Source of the DNA: Phytophthora hibernalis
Taxonomy: Eukaryota; Oomycota; Peronosporomycetes; Peronosporales; Peronosporaceae
Direction of reading: 5' to 3'
NCBI GenBank assembly: GCA_012656075.1
Contig: JAAKBF010000014.1
Location: 186,001 to 250,000, forward strand
Length of the DNA stretch: 64,000 nt
In this document: in pieces, positions 33,745 to 45,746 of the stretch
Position numbering within the stretch: the stretch's first letter is position 1
Layout of the letters: every line of letters starts with the position of its first letter
The notes under the pieces: generated by a model
The model's database searches: none
Seen by the model: the letters and a program-made list of their open reading frames with translations, nothing else
Told to the model about the DNA's origin: nothing
Translations under genes and position numbers: made by a program

Positions 33745-34797
33745 CTAGTCGCTCTTCATCTTCTCCTTGACGTCGTCCGTGAGGTTGTGGCGCTTGACGC
33801 GGGAGTAGGCAGTGATGTTGTCGTTCATGACGTAGTCCACGAGCACCTTGACCCACGACTTGTGGCTCGGCAGGTTCTCGTAGAACTCCGGTGCGAGCGC
33901 GCGCACCTCATGCAGACGCGATCCGGCGACGAACGGGAAGTCGTGGTGCTCGTTGTGCAGACCAACGTTGAACGTGACGCGGTTGAGGATGCCGTAGTAC
34001 GAGTACGTCTCGTAGCCCAGCACAAATTCATAGTGCTCGGCGATGAAGTGACCGGCCACGGGGTGCACGCCGCAGCCCACGAGCGTGCCTACGAGCAGGT
34101 ACAGCAGGCCCGAGAGGCCGCCGAACACGTAGATGGCGTAGTTGTAGCTGAAGCAGATGATGAGGTTGGAGACCTCCCACATACCCGGGGTCTTGGGGTT
34201 CACGATGAGCGGGCGGCCGCCGTAGAAGAAGAGCTGGAAGATGAGGAAGACGAACTTGGTGTACTTGTTGGTGAAGATCTTGCCCTCGAGCTCCGTGGGA
34301 AGGTCCACGTCCACGCCGTCCTCGCCCTGGTAGCGGTGGTGCTCCAGGTGGTAGCGTTTGAACGAGATGGAGGACGGCACGCCGATCGGCAGGTTGGCCA
34401 GGATGCCCAGCAGTTTGTTGTGCAGCGGCTTCTTGAAGCCCAGATTGTGTGAGACCTCGTGCATGCCCATCATCATGCCGTGGTTGGCCGTGCCGCCAAT
34501 GACGTACAGCACAAGGACGTACACGGGCCACGACATGTGCTGGGCCGTGAGCGCCAGATACGTCTGCAGCGCCACGGTGGCCGCGACAATGTACTTGGTC
34601 TTCCAGCAGTGGCCGAAGAGCTTCTTCACCTCCGGGTACTTGGCCATGATGAGCTTGCGGCGCGTGGCGTGTGGCTCGTCAGTGGGAGTCCAGTGGAAGT
34701 CGTTCTGCGGCTCGTGGGCCATGACGAACTTGGGCTTGGCGGCTTGCGGCTCCACAGGGGCCATGGGCGGCAGGTTGCTCTTCTCCACCTTGCACAT
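33745..34797 (-). CDS. Sphingolipid delta-4 desaturase (DES1-like)
   Basis: Encodes an intact 350-residue integral ER membrane enzyme that introduces the 4,5-trans double bond of dihydroceramide to give ceramide, using oxygen and cytochrome b5. The N-terminal signature FHWTPTDEPHATRRKLIMAK is the family's lipid-desaturase motif. Three histidine boxes bind the di-iron centre: HEVSH, HLEHH and HNEHH (in GLHNEHHDFP). Hydrophobic segments lie between the boxes (TYLALTAQHMSWPVYVLVLY; SGLLYLLVGTLVGCGV). Length is close to the usual ~320-350. The ATG at 34795-34797 is the first before the signature; the frame stays open upstream without another sensible start. No frame breaks, unlike its neighbours. 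It converges with RPB2. Confidence 0.93.
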   Translation of the reverse strand: MCKVEKSNLPPMAPVEPQAAKPKFVMAHEPQNDFHWTPTDEPHATRRKLIMAKYPEVKKLFGHCWKTKYIVAATVALQTYLALTAQHMSWPVYVLVLYVIGGTANHGMMMGMHEVSHNLGFKKPLHNKLLGILANLPIGVPSSISFKRYHLEHHRYQGEDGVDVDLPTELEGKIFTNKYTKFVFLIFQLFFYGGRPLIVNPKTPGMWEVSNLIICFSYNYAIYVFGGLSGLLYLLVGTLVGCGVHPVAGHFIAEHYEFVLGYETYSYYGILNRVTFNVGLHNEHHDFPFVAGSRLHEVRALAPEFYENLPSHKSWVKVLVDYVMNDNITAYSRVKRHNLTDDVKEKMKSD

Positions 34798-34863
34798 GGC
34801 TGGCTGCTTGTGTCTATTAGAATCTCTCGGTGCTGCTGCTCCCACTTGATGTCCGCGTCCCGC

Positions 34864-34877
34864 AAAATCGAAAGTGG
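34864..34877 (-). promoter_or_regulatory. Candidate oomycete initiator of the desaturase gene
   Basis: On the minus strand CCACTTTCGATTTT fits most of the oomycete initiator consensus (TCATT-YB-NNN-WTTY), roughly 67 bp upstream of the ATG, a usual distance for the short 5' leaders of oomycetes. Confidence 0.4.
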
Positions 34878-35875
34878 TCGGTAGCCGCTGGGCTCGGGGA
34901 GCAGTACGTAGCCGGAGGTAGAAACGGACCCGAAACGGCCTGGAAACTGCCAAACGGCATACGGCATACATACTGGGCGCAAGCCAACGCACGACTGTAC
35001 AATGGGACAACCGGATGGGTGGGCGCGACAGCTTTACCGCTGCTGGAGATGGATCCGCCACGACACCAGACAATTGTGCCCGGCAACCAGGGGTGACAAG
35101 TGAGGCAACACTACAAGGCCGCCTCGACCCATCGCTGCTACATGTAGTGACCCCGTGGCATGACCAGCGGAATGCCGGCGGCAAAGCCGAAGTATCTTTC
35201 CCTCTGCGCGCGCTTACCACCAGGAGCTCCCTCAGCTGCCCGTGTCCCAGTGACTTGGAGTAGGCGTGGGACTCCCAAGTCATTGGTGCTGGTCGAGCAG
35301 CAGGCAACCAATGTGGTCGCGTGAGTCCGCACTACCGGACCAGCACTGTTCCCCAAAGACAAGTTGACGTAGCATGGGGCAGGAATCACGGGACCCGCCG
35401 GACGCAGCCTGGCCAGTCGTTCCCTCAACCGGGCAAGGGTGTGCTTTCGAATTGAAGGGGCGTGCAATGGCGACTCGCTCCGAGTCGCGCGTGGCGCTCG
35501 TCGAATTTCTGGCAGCAGAACAAGTCATCATTTTTATCAAGCGTTTCCGTTTGACTTCGGAGGGCACCACCGTGGTGACCGAATGGACATGCCAAAATAC
35601 ATACATGTACCGGTACCGGTAACCTCAAAATATGGACAAAGCCTGCATTATTAATAGCTCTAAGATGACCCCTTGCCGATAAATCCAAGTTAGTTATTAA
35701 AGTTGTCATAAAGAAAAATGTCACTAAGAACATACATCGCAATTAGATTTTTGTCCTTAAGTTTAGGACAAAATCTGTGGAGCTGATAATAGAATCAGTC
35801 AAAACGAGGCAAACCGGGATCTTTGTTTGTTGTAGTGTGTTCCCGGGCCGAATGCCAAAAACTCCAACACAGTAA
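34878..35875. other. Intergenic region with a 30-bp hairpin
   Basis: Open frames on both strands are GC-driven and unrecognised. 35746-35775 is a near-perfect palindrome (GATTTTTGTCCT, then AGGACAAAATC). Nothing else is named. Confidence 0.35.
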
Positions 35876-36313
35876 TGTGGGGCCAACCCGCACGGAAGTA
35901 GTAGCCGAATAGATTGATGTATCGGTTAGATGGAAGATTGGAAAGTGAGGGACGGAGGAAGACCCGTGAGTCTGGTGCTAACCAGATCGTTCTCCTCCAG
36001 CCGAGCCCCAGACAGACAGACTATGATAAGCAGTAGCTAGCCGCCTGATAGTCTGAGAATGTACACAATCATCCACATCACAGGAAAAATGCAGTTGACA
36101 CTAGATCCACATGCAGTCGGTAAGGCACTGGTTGCTGTTCCGATATAACAGCTCACCCATTGCCCAGGCCTGGCGGCCGTCGGACACATACGGTTCATCT
36201 GTGATAGACAATACTCGGCGGCTGAGCTACCAGCTCGTCGCCAGATCTGGATCTCTCGTAGCCATGAGGTTCCGCTGCGGTGATTCCAAGCTGAAAGACC
36301 AAAATCCACTACA
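35876..36313 (-). repeat. Candidate 3' LTR of the truncated Gypsy
   Basis: On the minus strand it begins TGTAGTGGATTTTGG and ends with CCCCACA, and it lies just downstream of a Gypsy integrase/chromodomain region on the same strand. The partner LTR is missing because the element is truncated, so the edges are inferred. Confidence 0.4.
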
Positions 36314-36384
36314 TAGCCCCTGAAGCTTGGTTTCACCGCATCCACCGCTTGGTCACCGTCACAGTCCTCGACTCGCCGGTCGGA

Positions 36385-39330
36385 TTAGCTGCCTTGGCTT
36401 TGGTCTCTGCGATGTCTAATGGAGCGGCGCGTCTTGCCGCGAGAATTGGTCCTGATCCTTGCAGTGGCGGTTCGTGACCGCGTTTGGTGACTTGCAGGTG
36501 GTAGAGGCTCGTGGTCCTCGTCCAGCCCCATCGCAGTCTGCACCAAGCTTGTTCCATCCATCTGAGGCGATCGATTCTGAGCAGACATGACGCCCTGCTG
36601 AACTATCAGCTCACTTGCAGCTTGTCGTCTTCGCTTCCTGAATTTCCGGCGTTTTGCTGGTCCCGCGTTGCCCTGAGACGGCCGCGTTTCACCAATAGTC
36701 GAAGTGGCATGTCCAGCTGGTTCCCCACGCTGTCCACCGCCCGGTTGCAGCTTCTGCAAAAACTCACCGAGTTGTTGGTCGTCCGCCTGCCGTATGTAGT
36801 TGTCCACCAGGATGTGAATATCCTTCCGCGAGATCCGTCAAAGGCCTGAACGACGCTTCAATCGACTCGAGTTCTTTCCACTTGACGTCAATCTCATAAT
36901 CCTTGATGTCGTTGTTCCACCGATGATTTACAAGTTTGTCGACAGCTAACACTATGCCTTGTGCTGACACATGTTCTAACAGCTCGTCAGTCACTTCCAG
37001 GTCCTCTTCGGCGTATATCTTCAATCTCGACACATGCACGTCCAGCTCCTCGCCCGTGACTAAGGGCTGCACTCGAAATGAATGCGTGTCTGCGCGTACC
37101 AAACAATCCACCCACGCTTTCCATCCACTCAAGAACGGAGTACATAAATCACCCACCGTGAAGTTCACCAAATTGACACCGCGCTCACGCTTCCTGTTGA
37201 GGAGGCGTTGCTTGAGCCTCTGAGCTTTGACCGCGCAGTGCATGGACTGAACGCTATCACGTAGATTTGCAAGGTAGCCCTCGATTTTGTCAGACTCTGG
37301 AATCTCCTGCTGCTCTTTGGAGTCAGGTAAGTAGAATTCGCGGAGTGGAGTCAGATTTTGCAGCCCAGTGAACAGCTCAGTCGGAGAATGGTTCCCCAAT
37401 GATGGCACAACAGTGTGATTTAGACTTGCTTGCACCATGGGGACTAAGTACAGCCAGCCCTTGTAGCTAAATTCATCGCCCTGGTGACTTGTAAAATGTC
37501 GTGACTGACACATTCGACTGATCCATTGACCCTTGGACAGTACGCTGGCGTGAACGGCTGTTGTGTACGAAGACGGCGACTCATATCAGCGATGATCTCA
37601 TTCTTAAAGTGAGAGTCATTGTCCGACACCCAGATAGGTGGTACACCAAAACGCGAATGCCAAGCCAGAAGTGCTTCGGTCGTGAGTCTGCTATTGGCCG
37701 TATTTGCCACCACCAAATCGCAATAATGTGTAGCATGGTCTTTCATGACCAACAGATACTTACTAGCCCTATAGCTTGCACCCATGTAGAGAAAATCAAA
37801 ATGAAGAACGCTATTGCGTGTGCTGCAGTCAATCAGTTCACTCCAAGGCCTGGGGATAATCCTCCCCTCGACAATGCAGGCACATCAAGCAATCGTTCAC
37901 AAATTTTGCCACAATGTCCGCAAGATGTTCAATCACAAAAAGGCGACGTAGATGGGCGATCATAGCCTGTTGGTCACGATTACCTTGGCTCCGCAGTGTG
38001 CAACGATGCACAACCGCTGGATCAGCTCCGTTGCTTCAGATGGCACCCAAATAATCATACCATCGAAAGTGATCACTCCACCCTCGGTAGTTTCTGCTCG
38101 CTCTGATGGTTCAAACTGAGCTTGGATCCCAGTCAATTCGTCGAGCGGCGGCCACACGAAATTCTCATCGTCGAGAGGTCGTAGTCGAGCTCGGTTCGGT
38201 GGCTGCTGCGGCGCACCGCCTTGGTACGCTTCACCGTAGCTACAGGAGCGTGATTTCCTGCCCAGCGTGAGATCATGTCGGCCCAAACATTGTCAGGGCC
38301 TTATACATGTTCCACAATATACCGAAAGTTCATCAATTTCATCGCCCATCTCAGCATCTTGCCCTTGATGTGATTTTTGACGCTTTCATGTGGTGCGAAA
38401 ACATGAATGAGATTCATGTGATCGCAGAACATGCGAAATGGCTGTGGACGCAACAACAGGAATCCATCTTCTCGCACACTAACACAATAGGAAGGGCTTC
38501 TCTCTCGATCACCGTCCGGTTGATCTGGCTCCCGGTGAAAGTCCCGCTCATACACTGAATTAGTCGGTGTTGTTGCGCCGTGGCTGGCAGCTTCGGGTCA
38601 AAGTCCTGGACTTAATAAATTATAGCCGTTCAGCCCACATCAGACGCGTCGGTGTACAAGCATATCGTAGCTTGCTCATCCGGAAATTCAAGCGCAGTAG
38701 ATGTAGCCAACATCTCCTTCACTTGATTAAAAGCTGCACGTTCATCTTGGGTAAGCCCAATCTCGATTCCTGCAGCAGCACGGCGAGTCCACTTGGTGCT
38801 GGACTGGGCTTCATCGAGTCGACGCTGTAAGGGTGCGACTGTCGTGCAAAATCAATGATGATTTCTCGCATCCAATTGATGGCAAAGACGAACTGCTGCT
38901 ATTCTCCAGCGGACGTCGGGTAGATGAGTGTTTGTAAAGTATTAATATGAGCCGGATCATGTCGAACTCGACTGTGGTAAATCAAACGCCTGCACCACTT
39001 CACGTCAGTCTCGTAGAGACTGGATTTGTTGACACTGAGCTTCAAGCCGAACTGGTTCAACAACGAAAACAGCTCAGCGAGTTTCTGCATATACACTTTA
39101 ATGTCGGTGGCGTAGAGCAGGAGGTCATCACTCCAGATCAGTAGGTGCTTGTAGAGTAGAAATTTGAAACATTCTTCCATCGTCTTCGGCTGCATCAGCG
39201 GATCCTTGAGGCACACGCCGAGGAGTGAAATCCTTCTCGTCGGTCATGTAAGACATGAATTCTTGACAGAGCTCAGCTAACGGCAATTATCAGAACCCCT
39301 TAAGAAAATCAAAAGTCCAAAGTGTTTTGT
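36385..39330 (-). pseudogene. Gypsy pol (RT, RNase H, integrase, chromodomain), 5'-truncated
   Basis: On the minus strand the line starts inside the reverse transcriptase near 39325 (KHFGL, then FLKGF and QEFMSYMTDE), continues to LIWSDDLLLYA at the catalytic Asp pair (~39130), LKLSVNKSSL and a degraded RNase H (~38850-38300). The integrase core spans 37785-37444: KDHATHYCDLV, VSDNDSHFKNE and RVNGSVECV carry the DDE triad. A C-terminal part with KIYAEEDLEV and HRWNNDIKDYEIDVKW is a chromodomain-like tail ending in a basic region at 36385. Many stops and shifts are present. Gag, protease and the first half of RT are missing; the break lies beside the 208-bp repeat at 39357. Confidence 0.8.
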
Positions 39331-39356
39331 TGTAGTTAAGGTTAAGAACCAACTTT

Positions 39357-39564
39357 TGGTAAACAAATCTGGTTTCTAATTTTAGTTAGAAACAGATGCC
39401 AATTGGTTATAACTTGGTATTACTATAAGTTTACTGAGCTTAAGAGATGTTATTGAGTGGCAACCAAGGCCAACAAAGGAAAAGAGAACCCAACCGGATG
39501 AAGAGCTGGGGACGGCACTCACTTTTGAATTTGCCGCTCCGTCTGACGGTTATTCATACATACA
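39357..39564 (+). repeat. 208-bp repeat at the Copia 5' side (inverted copy at 47324)
   Basis: TGGTAAACAAATC...ATTCATACATACA, with TG...CA ends. The inverted partner at 47324-47531 has the same length and is nearly identical. Placed directly before the Copia gag it could be a 5' LTR, but no matching copy follows the Copia RNase H, so this is uncertain. Confidence 0.65.
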
Positions 39565-39600
39565 ACTTCGGCCAAGGCAACAATATTTCAGATACTTCGG

Positions 39601-42600
39601 ATGAGTGTCTTGATCAAGCAAGAGAAGACCGTGCACGTCGGCCTTGAAAAGTTCTCCGACCGACAAATTGAGTATGCAACTTGGAAAGACAAGCTGCTCA
39701 CGCACGTGGCCCAGTTGACCTGGACGCCGAGAATCGGCTTCTCGAAACCGGTCAACCGGAGCCGAAGGTTGGCATGCGTGACTTCCTGGAGTCCACGCCG
39801 CCACGTCTGACGGATGTAGACGTGAAGGCAGATCCTCCTGATGAGCAATTGGGATTGCGCAGGAGATCATGGTATAGCGCAAGGCGGATGCAGCGATGCG
39901 TCAATTTGACCCTCCCGATCTCGTTCCTGTCGTCCTTGCCAGACGATGTAAATAACCTGGAGGTGTGTGTCATCTGGCAGCATCTTGAGCGCAAGTTCGC
40001 GCTCGGTGACGCTGGAGGATTGGTGTCGTTGACGAACCGTCGGAATCCGATTCTCAACTCGATTGGAAAGACACCATGACTCTGTTCTCACTGCTGAACC
40101 AAGCGCGGAACGAAATAAATCGAAAGTCCAAGAAGCTCCTCGATAAGGAGATGGTGACAGAGACGATGATGTGCGTGCAAGTGTTGGCGCATCTTCCCAG
40201 TGAAATCTGGGCGTCGTCAATTGAGCTTTCGGAGGAAGCGTTCAGTGCTGAAAGAGTGGAGATCGCGTTGAACAAGCTCTTCGGTGACAGGTCCAAGAAG
40301 ATGATCACCGGTTCTGATGATGCGACGTCGGTGACGCGCATCAATAACGTCAAGAGTGACCGGGCGGCGCGCGGTTACGACTCGAAGAAGCGCAAATCGG
40401 ACGGAAGCACCAATGTTCAGGACCAGGGTGCTTCTATTGCTTCAAGATAGGATTCAGTGCGAGCGTATGAAGGCCGACTGCGACCCGAATCGTGATGGAG
40501 GACCGCTCTTCCGTACGGACATGGATGCCCAACCATCCAAGCGAGCGCCTAGCAACACCAAGAAATTGCTACGGTACAGCGCGCTACCAATAAACAAAGG
40601 ACGCGTGAGCCGCCAACGGATGTCGAGATGGAGGAGGAATTCAGCCTTTCAGGTTCGGAGAAAGAGGAGTCGGAAGATGGCGACGGAGGCTGTTTGAAGA
40701 GCTTTGGTGAAATCGACACCTCGGTACGTAAACGATATGGTACATATTTGAGTTGGTTATGTCGACTAACAGTTACGGGTGATCTGTGGATTGTTGATAC
40801 AGGAGCTGGATTTGGAATAAGCCCAGACAAAGGCTGGTTCAAATCGCTACACAAAGGTTAGAGTCATAGGTTTGAGTATGGTAACGGCAGCACATCAGAA
40901 ACCTCTCTAACTGGCTCAATACAAATGCATGTTGCAAGTCCTTTCAATAAGTCTATCGGTCTAAAGATTAAGAACATTGCGTTTGACAAGGAATGTGGGA
41001 GTGCTTGTCAGCTCGCTAAGCAAGGGTATAATCACATTCAATCTCAGGATGGGGAGTTTTTGTATTTCTTCAATTAGAAAGGACAGTTTTAATTTGCTGC
41101 TGTGCAAAAGGGGGCGGTGTATTACCTGTCCTCTTCCAGGCAGATTAAGGTGGAAACCGTAAGCAAGAGATTTACAGAGACACAGAAAATTGCTTTGATG
41201 CAAAAGTGGCATCTTAGACTAGGCCATGTCCACAAGGCCAGACTATTAGCAATATTTTCTCATAAGTTAGTTGAAGGAATTCCTCATATACCTCAGAATG
41301 AGCTAAAAGATATTCCTTTCTTCTGTGCGACTTGCGAAGTTGCAAACCGACACGTATGTCATATAGAAATAAAATAGGGACACGGTCTAAGTAGCCATTG
41401 CACACTTTGCACATGGACACTACGGGAAAGATGAAAGTAAACGGTAACTATGGTGGATATGGTTATCAGTACACGTTAGGAATTGTGGACGATGCAACGT
41501 CGTACAAGTGGCTATTTGTGATGAGGTCTACAAAAGAAGTTTACAGCGGTACAGAATTTATCAGTCAAAAGATGAGGACATTTCTGCAGTCGAAAGGTAT
41601 CAGTTTTGAGAAATCAAATGTAGAATGTTAAGAAGAGAATGAGAGCGCGGAGCGCTGCCATCAGACATTAATGAGACACGTAAGTAGTTCACTTCTAACA
41701 GCGGTTATGCCAGCACACTGGTGGCCAGAGGCAATAAAATACGCCGTTGAAGTGTCGAATCGAATTCCAACTTCTAGGCTTGGAAACACTTCTCCCTACG
41801 AAGCATTACATGGTAAAAAGCCGGATGGCAATATACTTCAAATATGGGGAAGTGTATGTTATGCTCATATCCCAAATACTAATAGAAAGGATAAGAAATT
41901 GAGCTCAAGAGGTTTAGAGTGCAAGTTTCTCGGTCTTGCAAACGATTATAAGGGCTACAGATTCCAAGATACTGACAACAATGTATTATTGGTAGCTCGA
42001 AGTGTTAAGTTTGATACAGTTGGTCAGTCGGCTGTGATAGCCAGGTCGTTTCCAAACAGGAACCATGCGACAACCTCTAAAGAAAAGGAAGATATTAGAG
42101 CGTGTATAAGTGGCAAAGATAACCCGTCTAAAGACCCGCCAAATCCAAGTGTGGGGGCCGTGGGAGCTGTAGGAGCTGATGTCACTCAGTGTGACGAGGA
42201 TGAGAAGTCGGATATCAGTCATAGTGACGAGTCGTCTTCTCAGGTTGTAGAAAGGTCACCTTCAACCGAAATGTTACTAGACACACAAATGGATATTAGC
42301 TGTGTGGAACACCACGATAGTCCACGTACATCGCGTAAGAGGCGACGAAGCCCAAGACTAAGTGGATATAAGTAACAATAAACCCAATTTTAGGGGTCAC
42401 AGTTAGCAGTACTCGTATCACAATTCCGAAATCACTAAAAGCGGCATTGGCAGGGCCATACCGAGAATCATGGCTCGGTGCATTAGAAGTTGAGTATCAG
42501 GCCCTCTTAGAAAATAAGACATGGAAAATGGTTAATCTACCCAAAGGACGCAAGGCATTAGGCTGTCACTGGGTTTTAGATGTAAAATATCATGCAGATG

Positions 42601-43455
42601 GATCTGTAGAACGATTTAAAGCGCGACTAGTGGTAATGGGGAATACACAGCGATTTGTTGTGTTGACTACGGCGAGATATTCTCACCGGTAGCCCGATAT
42701 GAGTCATTGAGATTAGTGCTCGCAATTGTGGCAATAGAGGATTTCCACATCCACCAAATGAATGTGTCAACTGCGTTTCTAAATGGGAAACTATTAGAGG
42801 AAATATATATGATTCCAATCCTTGGATGTAGGCAACGTGATTATGGCATAGTCTGTAAGCTAATAAAGAGCCTATATGGACTGAAACAGGCGCCGCGAAT
42901 TTGTACAGGGTGCTGCACACCTTTTGGAGTCATTAGGTTTTTCTCGATGAAAAAAGGAATACTGTTTGTTCAAGAAAAAGTGGGAGGTTAATGGAATAAC
43001 CGACATCGTCTTAATATGTGTATACGTTGATGACTTAACCATTGCTGGCTCAAGGCTATCAGTTGTAAATGAAATTAAGGCAAAGTTGTCAGAACGCTTT
43101 AAAATGAAGGACCTTGGAGAGGTCCATTATCTGTTGAAAATGGAGATCAGAAGCGATAGAGCTCGTAAGCAACTCAGCCTATCGCAACATAAGTATATTC
43201 TAGACTTGCTAGAAAAGTTTGATATGATGGACTGCGCAATAGTAGCTGCTCGTCAAGCAGCAAGTATTACATTAGAAAAGGAGACAAATCTCAGCGCTGA
43301 AGCTATTGCAGCACAGCCGTATGACTACCGTGGACTGGTAGGCTCTCTCATGTATCTGGTTAGAGGAACTAGACCTGATATTGCAAATGCTGTAAGAGAA
43401 TTAAGTAAATTCCTCTCTTGTTATAACAAGTCTCATTAGAGAGCTGCACAGAAAC
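39601..43455 (+). pseudogene. Copia gag-pol, part 1 (gag to reverse transcriptase)
   Basis: From ATG 39601 gag reads GLEKFSDRQIEYATWKDKL and, in later frames, LAHLPSEIW and a worn CCHC knuckle (CFYCFKIG, ~40430). The protease motif LWIVDTGAGFG is at ~40790, the gag-pre-integrase line QKWHLRLGHVHKARL at ~41200, and the integrase from MDTTGKMKVNGNYGG (41413) to SAERCHQTLMRH. The segment holding the second integrase Asp is shortened (STKEVYSGTEFIS). The reverse transcriptase runs from SWLGALEVEYQALLENKTW through CHWVLDVKYHADGS and QMNVSTAFLNG to YVDDLTIAG, ending SHxRAAQK at 43455. The first RT Asp is Asn (QMN for QMD). More than eight frame changes and stops. The coding line resumes at 47541. 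Confidence 0.88.
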
Positions 43456-43572
43456 TACAACACTCCCACAAAAGAGACGCACAACCGATACGCTCAAGCG
43501 ATACTTGCTTCGAACTAGCAAAATCGACTCTATAGGATCTATTTGCATACGTCTTATGGATATATAATTAGC

Positions 43573-44406
43573 TTAACACCCGTCTAGACGACGAAGAAAC
43601 CCGTAATATCCCCAGTACGCCAGGCAGAGACTGAGGAACTTGAGGCGCTCACTGGAAGCACTCATGTTGCGCTTGCGTCGTTGTCCCTGGACTAACTTTG
43701 AAGCCAGTGGAGAGTTCAAGCCCCAGTTACAGAACGTGAAACGGTTGACCATCCAAAACCGCCAGTGCGCAAGGTGAAGATCGGGGAACTTCTTGGGATT
43801 GTACCAGAGGCGAACTCCGACCCACGGGTACGCCTTCTCGTACGGAGCCGCGTTCATCCTTGCCGCTTCGGCGTACACCTTTTCGAGGTCATCTCGAACT
43901 TCATCGGGTGTCTTGTCGGGGAGTTCAAATCCAAAGGTCGAAGCAGCTTGGGCTGGTGGAGGTGAAAGTGAAGGCGGAGGTGGCGAAAGTGAAGCAGGGT
44001 GAGCCGCGGGTCCTGTACTCGCGCTGCCGACTCAGACGCGGTTGAGACGCGGGTCCTGTACTCTCGCGCTGCCGACTCAGACTCAGTTCAATCCCTATCA
44101 ACCCGCTCAAGGCGTCTTCGGCGTTCCCCGTCCCGTTCAGCACGACGAGGATATCGAGTCCGATGGAGCCTTCATTGACCGCGAGGACGCCTCGCAGCTC
44201 TTTCCAGAACGCCTCCTTGGTCTCTTTGAGCGCGGCCGCATTGGTCTTGCCGCCTTGGGCGTCTTCTTCTTTTCTTTCTCGTCGAGGAAACCCGCGAGAC
44301 GCTTAAACAAGTCGGCGTTCTTCGGCGCTGCGGACTTTCCCAATCGGGACTGCTGCTGAGGACTTGATGGTAGAATCCCAAAGGAGCTCCTCGTTTTCAC
44401 TGCCAT
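43573..44406 (-). pseudogene. Unknown protein with Trp/Tyr-rich C-terminal region
   Basis: Start ATG at 44404-44406 (MAVKTRSSFGILPSSP). A Lys-rich part (DLFKRLAGFLDEKEKKK) follows, then after a frame change a helical segment (ALKETKEAFWKELRGVLAV, GSIGLDILVVLNGTGNAED). A ~40-bp tandem duplication near 43995-44080 disrupts the frame. The C-terminal part (43930-43573) is DKTPDEVRDDLEKVYAEAAR, YPWVGVRLWYNPKKFPDLH and HWRFWMVNRFTFCNWG. It looks like a genuine protein and not chance, given its balanced composition and continuous sense across frames. I do not recognise the family. It may be an element-encoded or captured gene. Confidence 0.5.
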
Positions 44407-44735
44407 CGCTCACCCTCTTTCGGACCCGACTGAAAGATCTGGACCGTTTTCAGGGAGATGAGCGCGACGAGGTAGTACATAAATCGCTGAGAATGTTGTG
44501 GAAGTGTGAACTAAATGCGTTCAAGTCACACCCTGACTATTCCTGACGAGCCGGATGCCAAGCACCGAAGGACTCCGTGCTTTCCTAACCATCGGGTTCT
44601 GACTCGAGACGCGAACAAGAAATTGATGGGAGGGCGTCTCTCGCAGGGTGACCCAACCCCAAAATTAGCGTGCTGTGAAGTGGTGGTCGACTGCCTCCAC
44701 TCGCTTCAGTGCCGAATCTTCCCAGCTACAGTTGG

Positions 44736-45506
44736 ATGCTTCTTTCCGAAGGTGCCTCCCTCGAGGCGTATGCGCAGGTGGAATTGCTTCCAGCCTACTG
44801 CGTCGCCGGCCTGTGCTGCGTGGCCGTCTGGGTGCTGTCGACTCCCTTACGGAACGCCGCGTGGACTTTTCTGCTCGAAACCTGGTGCGTCATGCACTTG
44901 AACGGCAGCATGTGGTGCGCGTTCATCTCACGCTATCACGACGTGCTTCGCAATCGTGAACTACGGCGCCTCAGAGGACCTACGTACGCGTACGCGCTGT
45001 GGAGCGTGCTGTGCGCTGTACCGATGCAAGTTCTGCTTGAGAACGAGTTGGAATATGGACGCTACGGCCGGATACTCCGTTGCTGGTGGAAGGTGTTCCA
45101 TGTCACTTTCAGTGAATTCCTACCGGATTTGATGCTGCGCACATGACGTTCAATTGGCCGCTACGGGCGAGCCGCAGTGGAAGCTGTGATCGCCGTTTGT
45201 CTTCGGTGCGTCGCGGTGGTGCAAGGGATCTGCTGGATCCTCCTGCTGGGGTTATCACTACTAGTGCATGTGCCAATGGCCGTGTACGATCTGATAGAGT
45301 TTGGGCTTTGCGGCACTACGGGAGTGGTAATCCTGGTGATCACTCTTAGCACCTTGGATTTGGTGCTGGGCTGGGTGACATGGGAACTACATGCCTGTGA
45401 GATTGTGATTGGTGTGGGTTTACTTACGCATGGATGGTGCCTGGGTGACGGATGTGGCAAGCTGCAGACAATTGCGCCTGGAGTCATCGTGCAAGGGGCT
45501 TCGTAA
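44736..45506 (+). pseudogene. Multi-pass membrane ORF adjoining an LTR, one internal stop
   Basis: One frame with a single TGA at 45144-45146 encodes about 256 residues from ATG 44736. It has five to six hydrophobic segments: LLPAYCVAGLCCVAVWVLS, AAWTFLLETWCVMHL, YAYALWSVLCAVPMQVLL, GICWILLLGLSLLVHVPMAV, TTGVVILVITLSTLDLVLGW and EIVIGVGLLTHG. Charged loops (RNRELRRLRG) separate them. It ends 240 bp before an LTR at 45747, the same place where the LTR element at 8.1-14.0 kb has its smaller membrane ORF. It has no similarity I recognise to envelope glycoproteins, which have one span. Role unknown; an element-borne membrane protein is the reading I prefer, a captured host gene the alternative. 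Confidence 0.55.
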
Positions 45507-45746
45507 TGTGTGCGAACGAACGCTGTCAAGCGTTCTCAACAGTATGGGCCAAGCTTGGAACGCTTGCGATCGGACGGCTCGAACGAAGCTGAGTACTACC
45601 AGGAGACCGCCAGTGCGGAGATCGGTCACGCAACACCAGCTGAAAATAGCCCGTCCGAAGACTTCAACGAGAAAGAGCAAGTCGTTGTGCGGCTCCTACG
45701 CGAACTTCACGCTTGACGAGGACAGCAAGGTGGTGGTCGGGGAGGA

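Noticed and set aside
34798..35307. Extension of the desaturase frame upstream of 34797
   Set aside because: The frame is open but lacks desaturase-like sequence. The ATG at 34797 precedes the family signature and a candidate initiator lies between.
44736..45506. Retroviral envelope glycoprotein
   Set aside because: Multiple spans, no signal peptide plus single anchor layout and no visible cleavage site. Only its position is envelope-like.
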